Shown here: positions 50,962-59,831 of the stretch, in pieces
Layout of the letters: each line of letters starts with the position of its first letter
Numbering within the stretch: position 1 is the first letter of the stretch
Origin: JBGSUZ01 sp964404895
GTDB taxonomy: Bacteria; Bacillota; Clostridia; Peptostreptococcales; Acidaminobacteraceae
Direction of reading: 5' to 3'
DNA: 64,000 bases
Assembly: GCA_964404895.1 (NCBI GenBank)
Contig: CAYOLV010000001.1
Coordinates: forward strand, 620,001-684,000
Notes under the pieces: model-generated
Seen by the model: the letters and a program-made list of their open reading frames with translations, nothing else
What the model was told of the DNA's origin: nothing
Databases searched by the model: none
Position numbers and translations under genes: made by a program

Positions 50962-52437
50962 TTAATGACGCTGGCAGTGTTGGCTTAGGGATTTAGCCAT
51001 TTGATCCAGCTGATCAAAGCTAGAAACAATTTCCTTAACGTAGTTATTTTGTGTTTCAACACTGGATAAAACCTCTTCAACTGTAGCTGTATTTTCTTCT
51101 GTGTTGGCAGAGATATCACCGATACTGCTTAGAATATGAGTGCTGTAATTTTTGATTTGGGAGATTTGTTCTGCAACAACATTAGATTTTTCAATACTTG
51201 CATTGGAGTTAGAGACAATACCTATAAAGGTAGAGGAGACCAACTCTGCATTTTCATCGCTTTTTAAAACACGCTCTTGAACATTGTTCACTTGATCGCG
51301 AACAACTGCGACGTACTCTTGAATATTTTTGAGTATTACCGTGGTTTTTTCAGTCGCTGACTTGGTGTTCTCTGCGAGGACGCGAACTTCATCTGCAACC
51401 ACGGCAAAACCTCGACCGTGTTCACCCGCTCTTGCGGCTTCAATAGAAGCGTTTAATGCCAACAAGTTGGTTTGAGAGGAAATATCTGAAATTGTAGATA
51501 AGATAGTACCAATCTCATTGGTCTTATTTGTAAGATCCTCTGCCATATTAACTGTATTTTGGACAATGGAGCTGATTTGTTTCATATCGGTGGTCATTTG
51601 TTGCATTTGATGGCTGCCAGAAGCTATGAATTGCACGTTGTCCTGAGAGAGTTTTTTCATTTCTTCAGAAGCGTTATGGGTGACCTCAATAAGATTGCTG
51701 GACTTTACTGTTGCTTGATAAATGTCTTCTGTTTTTTGAGCGACTTGAGATACAGAATGGGCAATGTTATCAAAAACATTGGTCAAGTCGTTTGAGATAT
51801 GACTTGTTTGGTGTACATTAACTTTAAGCTGAGTACTGAAACCCTCCAAAGCCAATATAGTCTTTTGAAGATCCAATACTAAAGAGGATAAGTTTTCCTT
51901 TTCTTTTTCAGCGTGCTCACTGGCTTCAATAGCTTGCTGGCGAAGGCGCTCACTAAAACGGCTTTGGAAGATAAGAACTACCGTAATCAAAACGATATAG
52001 ACGATATAATTGATCAAACTGATGGTATTGTGATTTGGAAACATTTTTTCTTGGTACATGGTGAACACGTAAAGGGTGCTGGCAATACTGAGAAAGCCTG
52101 AAAGCAATATGGTTTTATAGTCTTGGTAAAGAGCTACTAAAACCAAGGCGTAAAAGACAATGACGTAAGCCGTCATGTGTTGAACCCCAATCATGAGCAC
52201 TAAGGAAACAATGAACAGGGTGGCTGTCACTAAGTATTTAACAATGCCAATTCCTTTTTTAAAACGAACAAATAGGCTGATTACAATGGACATGCCGCCA
52301 CCAATAAGTCCAATGCCCATAATTGTTGCGATGGGTTTGTGCGTGACTAAACTCAAGGTAAAACTAAGTATGACGGAAAACCAGAGCAATTTTTCTAATA
52401 ATTTGTTTCGTTCATGTAGCAAATCGAGTGGATTCAA
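50962..52437 (-). CDS. Methyl-accepting chemotaxis protein with polytopic membrane N-terminus
   Basis: A 491-residue chemoreceptor without a large extracellular domain. Residues 15-165 contain six membrane helices, a coiled coil follows, and the signalling domain has ISDISSQTNLLALNASIEAA near 320 and AGEHGRGFAVVADEVR. Such receptors sense membrane or energy state, or work with a partner. No HAMP is obvious. It is a monocistronic unit. Confidence 0.9.
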   Translation of the reverse strand: MNPLDLLHERNKLLEKLLWFSVILSFTLSLVTHKPIATIMGIGLIGGGMSIVISLFVRFKKGIGIVKYLVTATLFIVSLVLMIGVQHMTAYVIVFYALVLVALYQDYKTILLSGFLSIASTLYVFTMYQEKMFPNHNTISLINYIVYIVLITVVLIFQSRFSERLRQQAIEASEHAEKEKENLSSLVLDLQKTILALEGFSTQLKVNVHQTSHISNDLTNVFDNIAHSVSQVAQKTEDIYQATVKSSNLIEVTHNASEEMKKLSQDNVQFIASGSHQMQQMTTDMKQISSIVQNTVNMAEDLTNKTNEIGTILSTISDISSQTNLLALNASIEAARAGEHGRGFAVVADEVRVLAENTKSATEKTTVILKNIQEYVAVVRDQVNNVQERVLKSDENAELVSSTFIGIVSNSNASIEKSNVVAEQISQIKNYSTHILSSIGDISANTEENTATVEEVLSSVETQNNYVKEIVSSFDQLDQMAKSLSQHCQRH

Positions 52438-52511
52438 TGTCGTATTCCCCCTTAGAAGTTAAAACGTTAAAATTTATAATATGTACATATAATATTATAC
52501 AAATTTTCTGT

Positions 52512-52540
52512 AAAAAAAACAGCCCCAATTTATGAGGCTG
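52512..52540 (-). terminator. Terminator of the DUF2157/GDYXXLXY operon
   Basis: On the minus strand, CAGCC and GGCTG arms (one mismatch inside) close a short AT loop and are followed by eight Ts. It lies about 40 bp past the GDYXXLXY stop. Confidence 0.65.
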
Positions 52541-52581
52541 AAAATGCGTTGATTAGGGAGGTTTATTATATTGTCCGCAGA

Positions 52582-53199
52582 TTATTTTTGAATTTCCAAA
52601 TTCGTTACAACGCCAAATCCTTTATAAACTTTCAAGGTAACGAGAACTTTGCCAGAACGGGTGGCTAAGTCTAGTTGTGCGCCTGAATTTTCCTCAATAA
52701 AATAACGGTCAATGCCAAAATCAATATTCAAAATCAAATCGTCCTTTTGAGGGGAGATTCCTTTGAGATAGGCGTACCGAATCTGACCTTTTAAATAAAG
52801 CGGATCCGATGGGGGGGTCATTGAATAGCGGGAAACTTGGTAGGTTGTCCCACCTGCCACGGGAGCTAAAATCACATAGATATCTTTTCCGCGAATGCTT
52901 TCAGGTGTATAGTCTGATGGCAAACCATCCACAGCTGTTTCTTTAATATCTACTTGAGTCATGTCATAAAATAAATCAATGTAGTCCCCTCTAAATAAGT
53001 CAGTAGGATCAACTGGCAATGTTTGCAGTTGAATGGTTTGACCTAACTGGAGGGTCATCATGGGCTTGAGGGTTAAACTCAGGAGAATGATGACGGGTAT
53101 AAACAAAGCGAAAATCAAGTATTTAGGTTCATGCCCTTTGATGTGATCAACTAGAGGGTCAAGTCGCAAACGATTAAAATCTAAAGGTTTAGAGTTCAT
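52582..53199 (-). CDS. GDYXXLXY-domain membrane protein
   Basis: A 205-residue protein with one membrane helix near residues 29-50 and an extracytoplasmic domain carrying the name-giving motif GDYIDLFY near residue 90. The family almost always accompanies DUF2157 proteins, as here: its start overlaps the DUF2157 gene by 11 bp with GGAGG 8 bases upstream. Its function is unknown; the pair is presumed to form a membrane complex. Confidence 0.92.
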   Translation of the reverse strand: MNSKPLDFNRLRLDPLVDHIKGHEPKYLIFALFIPVIILLSLTLKPMMTLQLGQTIQLQTLPVDPTDLFRGDYIDLFYDMTQVDIKETAVDGLPSDYTPESIRGKDIYVILAPVAGGTTYQVSRYSMTPPSDPLYLKGQIRYAYLKGISPQKDDLILNIDFGIDRYFIEENSGAQLDLATRSGKVLVTLKVYKGFGVVTNLEIQK

Positions 53200-54256
53200 G
53201 AGTCAGTCCTCCTTGACGTCTTTTTCGCTCAAAGGAATAGCCAAAGCCGAGTAAAATTAATCCGCCGACTATAAAGAACACAGACTTTGGCAAGAAGTCA
53301 TAAGTTAAATCCACATAGTAACGAACAATCAATGCACAGATGAGTACAATTGCAAATAATGAGCCACTGTGAATACGCTTCAGTAAATAGAGCCCAAATA
53401 GAACTGCAAACCCTATTGCGGGAATGGAATATTCAATGCCTTTTTCAGACAAGTCCCACAAGACAGGGTTGGTAAGGCTTAACCCTGCAATGCCAAGCAG
53501 AATATTGCCGTGAATATAAGGTGTGAGCTTCTTTTGGTAAATTTGGAAGACACCTAGAGCCAAGAAGAATAAGGCAATCCAAAGATTGTGGATTTCCAAA
53601 TCGATGGCACCGAAGAATAGCCAAAACAGCATGTAGGTGTTGACTAGAAATAGAAGTATCTGATTTTTGTCTCTTATCCACATAAAGTAATAAGGAAGTG
53701 CAACTATAAATCCGTACCAGGGAAACTGATTATATTCCAGAGTGCCAGTCATGAGCCAAATGAAGTATAAAATCAGGGTAAATGCAGCCAGTACAAGATC
53801 TTTACGCATGAGCACCAAGGGGATGAGTCCAGTTGCCCAAATGAAAAAGGTATATTGTTCTGCTACAGATAAATGGAACATCTGCTCGATTAAAAATAAT
53901 CCTGCACCGTAGATGAGTGCACCTACATAGAAGAGTGCTGTGGCAGTTTTAGGGTACTTATTTCGATTGAAGTAGCCGCCCAAGTTAAAGGCGATAACAA
54001 ATCCGATAATGACAAATAGTTTTAAGGGACGAGTCATGTCTTCCCAATTTGAAGCAATAAAACTTAAGACCCCAAAACCAATCAGCAAGCTGCCGATAGC
54101 AGTCAATACCCGTATAAAATTGAAATCCTTTGAAGGCTCAAAGCTCTCAATCAGTTCCGAGGCTTTTTCTTCAGTCAGTTGGTTGTGGGACACCCAATGT
54201 TGCAATGTGGTCTTTAAAAATTCATATTTATTAGGACTAATTTTTTTTGCGTCCAT
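53189..54256 (-). CDS. DUF2157 polytopic membrane protein
   Basis: A 355-residue protein. A soluble N-terminal helical segment (about residues 1-45, LTEEKASELIESFEP) is the DUF2157 signature, then about ten hydrophobic helices beginning with IGSLLIGFGVLSFIASNWEDM. It is translated together with the GDYXXLXY gene. No enzymatic motif is visible; the role is unknown across the family. Confidence 0.9.
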   Translation of the reverse strand: MDAKKISPNKYEFLKTTLQHWVSHNQLTEEKASELIESFEPSKDFNFIRVLTAIGSLLIGFGVLSFIASNWEDMTRPLKLFVIIGFVIAFNLGGYFNRNKYPKTATALFYVGALIYGAGLFLIEQMFHLSVAEQYTFFIWATGLIPLVLMRKDLVLAAFTLILYFIWLMTGTLEYNQFPWYGFIVALPYYFMWIRDKNQILLFLVNTYMLFWLFFGAIDLEIHNLWIALFFLALGVFQIYQKKLTPYIHGNILLGIAGLSLTNPVLWDLSEKGIEYSIPAIGFAVLFGLYLLKRIHSGSLFAIVLICALIVRYYVDLTYDFLPKSVFFIVGGLILLGFGYSFERKRRQGGLTHEL

Positions 54257-54459
54257 AGCATGGCTCCTTTTCTATTTGAAATAATTGACGGTTAAACGTG
54301 TTAGGTATTAAGTTTGATAGCTTAATTATACCCATTTCACCAGAAAGTAGGGTTAAATTCTCATTACAGGCACTTTAGGGAGGTGGTTGACTTACAGGGT
54401 TGATATTATGTTATAATGAGGGTAATTTTTTAGACAATTCCTTCTGAGGAGATGGTTAT

Positions 54460-55503
54460 GTGTCCCAGACAAAACGGACAGACACTCGGGCTGTAGTCCA
54501 AGGCAAGGTTCAATTTGGAACCTTTGATCAGCCCTTAACCACAGTCAATTTAATAGAGAGTTATGAACCATTCGGCTGGCATACCCCTTTATGGTTTAAT
54601 CGATTGCGTCTGAAGGAATGGGAAGCTTTTCAGATTATTTCAGACCGATTTTTCATTTTGGGTGCCATTTACCAGACCCATCTGACTGCGTTTAACCTAA
54701 TTACCGTTTGGGATTTGGAAAAAAAGACCCTTCAAAAATGGCAGTCTTTTGGAAATCCTTTTCAGCTTAAAATGGCAGATCAGTTGAACAATAGTGCCAA
54801 TATATTTAAAGCTGGCAATTTTGATTTGAATATTTCTAATCAACTGGAAAAGGGTTATTGTAAAATTCGAGGGAGTAAGGGTGATCCTAAGTCTGATAAC
54901 CCAGATAGGTTGAAAAAAGCAATGTCTTTGTACGCAGAGTGGAACAGTTGTTCAAACCCTTCAGTGGTATTAATGCCACTTGGGAAAAACAAAGGTCTCT
55001 ATACACATAAAGAAGTTTTTGCGGTGAAGGGTCAGTTGCAAATTGGCAGTGAATATTATGATCTGGGAACTGATGCCTACGGGATTCTCGACGATCATAA
55101 GGGATTTTATCCTTATAAAATGCATTATGATTGGGTAACGGGTTTTGAAAAAATTGGTGTTGAAGATTGGTTGTGTTTTAATTTGACTAAAAATCAGGCA
55201 TTAGACCCAGAACGGCACAATGAAAATAGACTGTGGGTCAACGGCAAACAGCATCGCCTGCCTACCGTTGAATTTACGCATTTGGAAAATGGCGATTGGC
55301 GTATTTTAGATGCTAGAGGCTTGGTAGACTTAACCTTCACACCTCAGCAACATATGAATATTCACAAGCAATGGATCGTTTTTCAAGTGGATTATCACGC
55401 ACCTTTTGGGTATTTTACAGGAAGAATTACAGATCCGGACGGAAACATATATCAAGTGAAACAAGCTACAGGAATGGGAGAAGATAAATCCTATCGTTTA
55501 TAA
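54460..55503 (+). CDS. DUF2804 family protein
   Basis: The start is a GTG at 54460 with GAGGAG 8 bases upstream; an overlapping ATG at 54458 is in another frame. The 347-residue protein matches DUF2804: PFGWHTPLWFNRLRLKEWEAF near residue 38 and a C-terminal AT-rich beta region ending GYFTGRITDPDGNIY. It is beta-rich, cytoplasmic by appearance, and resembles lipocalin-like or AttH-like folds. No catalytic motif is evident. It may share a transcript with the DUF523 gene 32 bp on. Confidence 0.85.
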   Translation: MSQTKRTDTRAVVQGKVQFGTFDQPLTTVNLIESYEPFGWHTPLWFNRLRLKEWEAFQIISDRFFILGAIYQTHLTAFNLITVWDLEKKTLQKWQSFGNPFQLKMADQLNNSANIFKAGNFDLNISNQLEKGYCKIRGSKGDPKSDNPDRLKKAMSLYAEWNSCSNPSVVLMPLGKNKGLYTHKEVFAVKGQLQIGSEYYDLGTDAYGILDDHKGFYPYKMHYDWVTGFEKIGVEDWLCFNLTKNQALDPERHNENRLWVNGKQHRLPTVEFTHLENGDWRILDARGLVDLTFTPQQHMNIHKQWIVFQVDYHAPFGYFTGRITDPDGNIYQVKQATGMGEDKSYRL

Positions 55504-55535
55504 AGGTGTGTATATACTTTAAGGAGGTTTATTTC

Positions 55536-55979
55536 ATGATTATGATCAGTGCTTGTCTTGTAGGCGTTAGATGCCGATACGACGGACATGAGTTACCTAA
55601 CGAAGACTTGGTAGAATTGTTTAAACAGGGGAAAGCAATTCCCATTTGCCCAGAGGTACTGGGTGGATTGGACATTCCAAGAGCCAGCTGTGAAATTGTA
55701 AAAAAAGAAGGTCAACAAATCATTGTGAATAGAGAAGGCGTGGATTGTACTGCTGAGTTTCTTGAAGGTGCCAGAATCAGCACAGAAATTGCGCTAGCTG
55801 CAGGCGTAAAACATGCTATTTTAAAATCTAAAAGCCCTTCTTGTGGCTGTGGTAAAGTTTATGACGGCACTTTTTCAAAACAGTTGGTAGAAGGCAATGG
55901 ACTTACCGCACAGTACTTTATTAAAAATGGCATCCAAGTTTGGACTGAGGAAAACTACATAGAACACGGGACTTTTTAA
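55536..55979 (+). CDS. DUF523 family protein
   Basis: The start at 55536 follows AAGGAGG by 9 bases. The 147-residue protein has the DUF523 signature: SACLVGVRCRYDG at residues 5-17, CPEVLGGLDIPRASCEI near 38, and LKSKSPSCGCGKVYDGTFS near 95. The conserved cysteines in these three blocks suggest an Fe-S or metal site. Some DUF523 proteins have been linked to thiouracil desulfurisation; whether this one acts similarly cannot be read here. Confidence 0.92.
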   Translation: MIMISACLVGVRCRYDGHELPNEDLVELFKQGKAIPICPEVLGGLDIPRASCEIVKKEGQQIIVNREGVDCTAEFLEGARISTEIALAAGVKHAILKSKSPSCGCGKVYDGTFSKQLVEGNGLTAQYFIKNGIQVWTEENYIEHGTF

Positions 55980-55984
55980 CACAT

Positions 55985-56030
55985 AAAAAAGCTGCCTTGT
56001 CAGAGATAAACTCTGTTGAGACAGCTTTTT
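55985..56030. terminator. Terminator between the DUF523 and TetR genes
   Basis: AAAAAGCTG-(CC)-TTGTCAGAG and CTCTGTTGAGACAGCTTTTT pair around loop ATAAA. A-rich and T-rich flanks allow use in both directions by these convergent genes. Confidence 0.8.
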
Positions 56031-56048
56031 GCGTTGACTCAGATTTTA

Positions 56049-56609
56049 TTAGGCTTGCTCCAAAAACTTTTGTATAGCTCTTGCAATATCCCCTTCAACT
56101 AATTTGTTGAGTTTGTCGACAATGACTTCTGGTTTTTCTTTAGTGCCAAGTTTCAACCAGTCCAGCATTAGACCGACAAAACCGTATGTGTAAAATCGGG
56201 CAATAAAGTGTCTGTCCTCAGTGGATAAGGGCTGATCTGCAGCAATTTCTGCGATAACACTCTCCAATAAATTAAAGGTCAGTTTGTTTAAAAAGCCTTC
56301 TAAATGATCTCTGCCCAGGGAATGGAATGTGCTCAGACAAAAGGCCCTGTTTTGTTCGACATACTGGAATATTTTCAAAAATCCCAGCTGCCAAGTGGCA
56401 TAGGTTTTAAAATCGTTGATGGATTCTAAGGCTTCAGATTTAAAGATCCAGCCTAAGAGTTCGTAAATATCTTGAAAATGATAATAAAAAGTTTGGCGGT
56501 TCACGCCGCAGTCTGCCACTAAGTCTTTAACCGTAATGTGTTCTAAAGACGTCTTAGACATGAGTTTTTTCAGTGAATTGGCTAATTGTTGTTTAGTGTT
56601 GTTTGACAC
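56049..56609 (-). CDS. TetR-family regulator (DhaS-like)
   Basis: The GTG at 56609 has AAGGAG 8 bases upstream; an earlier in-frame GTG at 56618 overlaps that site. The 186-residue protein has the TetR HTH (ITVKDLVADCGVNRQTFYYHFQDIYELLGWIF) and the all-helical C-terminal domain seen in DhaS-like regulators. It lies just downstream of an EAL-domain gene on the same strand, with about 26 bp between, so the two are probably co-transcribed. The effector is unknown. Confidence 0.88.
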   Translation of the reverse strand: MSNNTKQQLANSLKKLMSKTSLEHITVKDLVADCGVNRQTFYYHFQDIYELLGWIFKSEALESINDFKTYATWQLGFLKIFQYVEQNRAFCLSTFHSLGRDHLEGFLNKLTFNLLESVIAEIAADQPLSTEDRHFIARFYTYGFVGLMLDWLKLGTKEKPEVIVDKLNKLVEGDIARAIQKFLEQA

Positions 56610-56635
56610 GTGTTTCACTCCTTGCTGATGTTAAA

Positions 56636-57667
56636 TTACTCGGGTTTCCCAAAGTAATAGCCTTGTACAAAATCCACGCCTTTAGATTTAAGATAGTTGA
56701 ATTCTTCAACCTTTTCAACACCTTCTGCAATAACAGCTACGCCATTATTGTATTTGAGGTGCATGATTTGATCTAGGCAGGCTTGTTTTTCTAGGTCATG
56801 GTCAATATTTCTAATGATTTCGATTGAAATTTTTATAAAATTGGTGTCCAGTGCATGATAAGCTTCGATGGTGCTAAAACCAGTCCCTACATCGTCTAAA
56901 GCCGTTTTAAAGCCCTGTTCTCTATAATAATTGAGAATGTTTCTTAAATGGGAATGACTTTCCACTTGCTCACTTTCAACCACTTCAAAGACAATTTGGG
57001 AAGCTTTCAACTGTGAAGATTTTATAGCTTCAACTGTAGACTGGAGACATTCCTTGGGGTCAAAAATTGCAGTGGGTATGAAATTTATGAAAAGGTGACC
57101 CGTCAGCCCCTTTTGAGCGGCCGTGTGCACTGCAGTTTCACGACATTGGCGATCCAAATTAAAAAGCAAATCTAAGGTTTTGGCATTTTTAAAAAGGGTT
57201 TTTGCAGACATGAGGCGACCGTCTGGCAATAAACCTCTGGAAAGAGCTTCATGACCAAAACACTCAAGGTTTGACGTGCGAATAATCGGTTGGAACAAGG
57301 TTTTGATTCGTTTTTGGTCAATCAGTTGAATGTAATCTCTTAGGGTTATGATCGTAAGCCACTCTTCTAAAGTTTGGGTTCGACCGAAGTGGTCAAAACT
57401 TAAACTTTCTGTACCTTCCAGGGGGAGTAGTTTGATTTCCCGATTCTCTAAAGCATTGAAGAAATCGCCTTTCAACAGTTCTTCCAGAAACAGCTCATAG
57501 CTTGGAACAGAAATAACCATGTGATTTTCTGAAAGTGTATAACTGTATTTTAGCATTTTTAAGACTTTGACCATTTTAGGTAGAAGGTGGTCTGTGGATG
57601 AGGTCATGTAAACGTTACTTTGGCAATAATCAAATTTTGGAACATTAGAACACTTTTTGCAAGCCAT
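56636..57667 (-). CDS. EAL-domain cyclic-di-GMP phosphodiesterase with unusual N-terminus
   Basis: The start at 57667 follows GGAGG by 8 bases. The 343-residue protein has an EAL domain from about residue 100: GHEALSRG (EAL), FINFIP, FEVVESEQ, DDVGTGFS, a catalytic-type Lys in FIKIS, AEGVE and VQGYYFGKP, so the catalytic set looks complete. The first 100 residues begin with a Cys cluster (ACKKCSNVPKFDYC) and then a small domain I do not recognise; it could be a metal or redox sensor. A TetR gene follows. Confidence 0.87.
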   Translation of the reverse strand: MACKKCSNVPKFDYCQSNVYMTSSTDHLLPKMVKVLKMLKYSYTLSENHMVISVPSYELFLEELLKGDFFNALENREIKLLPLEGTESLSFDHFGRTQTLEEWLTIITLRDYIQLIDQKRIKTLFQPIIRTSNLECFGHEALSRGLLPDGRLMSAKTLFKNAKTLDLLFNLDRQCRETAVHTAAQKGLTGHLFINFIPTAIFDPKECLQSTVEAIKSSQLKASQIVFEVVESEQVESHSHLRNILNYYREQGFKTALDDVGTGFSTIEAYHALDTNFIKISIEIIRNIDHDLEKQACLDQIMHLKYNNGVAVIAEGVEKVEEFNYLKSKGVDFVQGYYFGKPE

Positions 57668-57786
57668 AATAAGTGCCTCCATTGTTTTGACATATCCGTG
57701 TTTTTACCCGATAATTGGTATAAAGCACAATAACCTTCACCAATAATACCATTATACCTAATCAAAAAAAGTTAAGAAAGGTGTTT

Positions 57787-58818
57787 ATGATGAAAACTAT
57801 GAATTTGGCTATTATGGGATATGGAAATGCCGCTCAAGCCTTTACGAGACTCTTAATTGATAAGCGAGAAGTTTTAGAGGCTGAGGGTTTCCAGTTTCAA
57901 ATTTCTGCTGTGACCACTGGCAGTAAGGGTAATTTAGAATTTAGCGAAGGTGCAGACCCTGAAACGGTCTTAACTTATTTAAAAGAAAATGGCCATTTTA
58001 GAGATTTCCCAAACGCTTCAACGCCTAAAAGTACCCTTGAAATTATTCGTACCGCTGACTATGACATTTTAGTAGAGTTGACGCCACTTAATATCTTTAC
58101 AGGTCAACCCGCCATTAGCCATATTGAAGAGGCAATGAATCGGCAAAAGCATGTCATTACTGCTAATAAAGGTCCGATTGCATGGCATTATCAAGGACTA
58201 AAACAACTTGCCGAAAGCCAAGGGGTTCAGTTTTTATATGAAACCACAGTTATGGACGGGACGCCAGTCTTTAATTTGGTCAAAGAGACCCTGCCTTATT
58301 GCAAAGTATTGGAGATCAGGGGAATTCTTAATTCTACAACTAATTTCATTTTAGGTGAAATGGAAAAAGGGACTGAATATGAAGTCATTATGGAAGAGGG
58401 CAGAAAAAGAGGTTTTGTTGAAGCGGATCCTTCCATGGATACAGAGGGTTGGGATGCTGCAGCTAAGTTGACCGCTCTAATGAATGTCCTGATGGATGCT
58501 GAGATGACCCCTGACCAAGTCACGCGCCAAGGCATTAATGACATAACACTTACGGATATTAAAGATGCTAACAATGCCAATTGCAGCATTAAACTCCTCT
58601 GTCATGCTAAACGAACAGAGGAGGGGATTAGGGCTTCTGTCATGCCAATGCGAATACCTAAAACCGATATTTACGCCAATATTGATGCAACTTCTTCCAT
58701 CATCAGTATCAAAACAGACTTGATGGGGGAATTGTCTGTCATTGAGCATGATCCTGAAATTGAACAGACCGGGTTCGGTATTTTTTCTGATTTAGTGACA
58801 CTCGTTAAAAAACTATGA
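57787..58818 (+). CDS. hom: Homoserine dehydrogenase
   Basis: AAAGG lies 6 bases before the ATG at 57787 (a second ATG is at 57790). The 343-residue short form has the NAD(P) loop GYGNAAQAF at about residue 10, VELTPLN, HVITANKGP near 125, and the catalytic block GILNSTTNFIL...GRKRGFVEADPSMDTEGWDAAAKL. It lacks the C-terminal ACT domain. It reduces aspartate semialdehyde to homoserine for Met and Thr. The HNH gene overlaps its stop by 4 bp. Confidence 0.92.
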   Translation: MMKTMNLAIMGYGNAAQAFTRLLIDKREVLEAEGFQFQISAVTTGSKGNLEFSEGADPETVLTYLKENGHFRDFPNASTPKSTLEIIRTADYDILVELTPLNIFTGQPAISHIEEAMNRQKHVITANKGPIAWHYQGLKQLAESQGVQFLYETTVMDGTPVFNLVKETLPYCKVLEIRGILNSTTNFILGEMEKGTEYEVIMEEGRKRGFVEADPSMDTEGWDAAAKLTALMNVLMDAEMTPDQVTRQGINDITLTDIKDANNANCSIKLLCHAKRTEEGIRASVMPMRIPKTDIYANIDATSSIISIKTDLMGELSVIEHDPEIEQTGFGIFSDLVTLVKKL

Positions 58819-59261
58819 AGCTCAAATGGATAGACAAACATTATCTGTACCTGAGAGATCATCAAAAATGCTATTTTTGTGGCAAGTCTATGCCATATAA
58901 TAAAGTGAGTATTGACCACTATTTGCCTAAGAGCATGGGTGGAACAGATGAGGTGTTCAACCTAGTAACCAGTTGTAAGTCTTGCAATGGGTCAAAGAAA
59001 AATATCATTCCTGGAGACGTAGAAAAAAAACACCTTGAATGGTTTATTCAAGGTGTTCTGGCACGTAAAATACTAAAAGTGAGTTTATTGAGGATAGATA
59101 GTCAAAGATTGGACGAAATGGTTAAAAAACTTATTAAATCTTACGCCAGCGGCAGTTATACTCTCTTTGAAACCTCAAAAGAGCGGATTTATGTGAAAGA
59201 AAATAAAATCTACAAAATCACTGAAATTAGTCAAGAGAATTTTGAAGACGAATCTGATTAG
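58815..59261 (+). CDS. HNH endonuclease-domain protein
   Basis: A 148-residue protein. Residues 19-65 form an HNH/zinc-finger nuclease motif: CYFCGK, the metal-binding SIDHYLPKSMGG with catalytic His, the Asn in EVFNLVTSC, and CKSC. The C-terminal 80 residues are charged and unrecognised. It starts in the ATGA overlap with homoserine dehydrogenase, an odd partner for a nuclease. Its stop overlaps the convergent small gene by 4 bp. It may be a solitary repair or defence nuclease. Confidence 0.87.
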   Translation: MKLKWIDKHYLYLRDHQKCYFCGKSMPYNKVSIDHYLPKSMGGTDEVFNLVTSCKSCNGSKKNIIPGDVEKKHLEWFIQGVLARKILKVSLLRIDSQRLDEMVKKLIKSYASGSYTLFETSKERIYVKENKIYKITEISQENFEDESD

Positions 59262-59620
59262 TCAAAAACTAAATGGTTTACTCTCATAGCACGTAAGTTA
59301 GAGTGAAGCAAATAGGTCTGATCAGTATTTTGCTTAATATTTTCAGTGACCTCATTCATGAGAGATTTTGCTTCTTCACGATTTTGTATTGGGGCACGAT
59401 TTGAACTGATCAATCGATTGACCCCCTCGGCAGATATATCTAGTGAAGCAGCTTCTGTAGCAATAAATTGAGCTTTTGCTTTTGGAGCAGTGACAGAAAC
59501 GTTCGAAGAATAGGTTCCTGTACTTTTTGATTTTACGATAGGCGTGCTCGTTTGCGGCGCAATCTTATTCGGCGTCGCTTGTATGCCTGAGACAGGTATA
59601 TTCACTGGATGCGTCGTCAT
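59258..59620 (-). CDS. Small unknown protein, possibly motility-associated
   Basis: The ATG at 59620 follows AGAGG by 8 bases. The 120-residue protein has a low-complexity Pro/Thr/Ser/Lys-rich N-terminal half (residues 1-55) and a helical C-terminal half (REEAKSLMNEVTENIKQNTD...LLHSNLRAMRVNHLVFD). The tail resembles the small flagellin-related or YjfB-like proteins of motile Firmicutes, but only weakly. No neighbour is informative. I offer no function. Confidence 0.6.
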   Translation of the reverse strand: MTTHPVNIPVSGIQATPNKIAPQTSTPIVKSKSTGTYSSNVSVTAPKAKAQFIATEAASLDISAEGVNRLISSNRAPIQNREEAKSLMNEVTENIKQNTDQTYLLHSNLRAMRVNHLVFD

Positions 59621-59720
59621 ACGAATCACCTCTTTAAAAAAATGACATAATTGCCTTGGTATTCTTTATACTACCCCAAAACGACAAAATTAATCATATT
59701 ATTAAATAGTTTTTGTTTTT

Positions 59721-59754
59721 ATTGTCAACCAATTAAAAATTATAGGTTGACAAT
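59721..59754. promoter_or_regulatory. BirA biotin operator
   Basis: ATTGTCAACC and GGTTGACAAT form a perfect 10-bp inverted repeat with a 14-bp AT-only spacer, the arrangement of BirA boxes in Firmicutes. The right arm contains the -35 element of the bioY promoter. Confidence 0.93.
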
Positions 59755-59775
59755 AAAAAGTGAGTCCTTTACAAT
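59747..59775 (+). promoter_or_regulatory. bioY promoter
   Basis: -35 TTGACA (59747-59752), 17-bp spacer, -10 TACAAT (59770-59775). The -35 lies inside the operator, so bound BirA would block polymerase. Confidence 0.85.
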
Positions 59776-59831
59776 AGGTTTTGTATTCAATAACTTATTA
59801 AGACAATGATTAATTTTGGAGGATTGTTATT

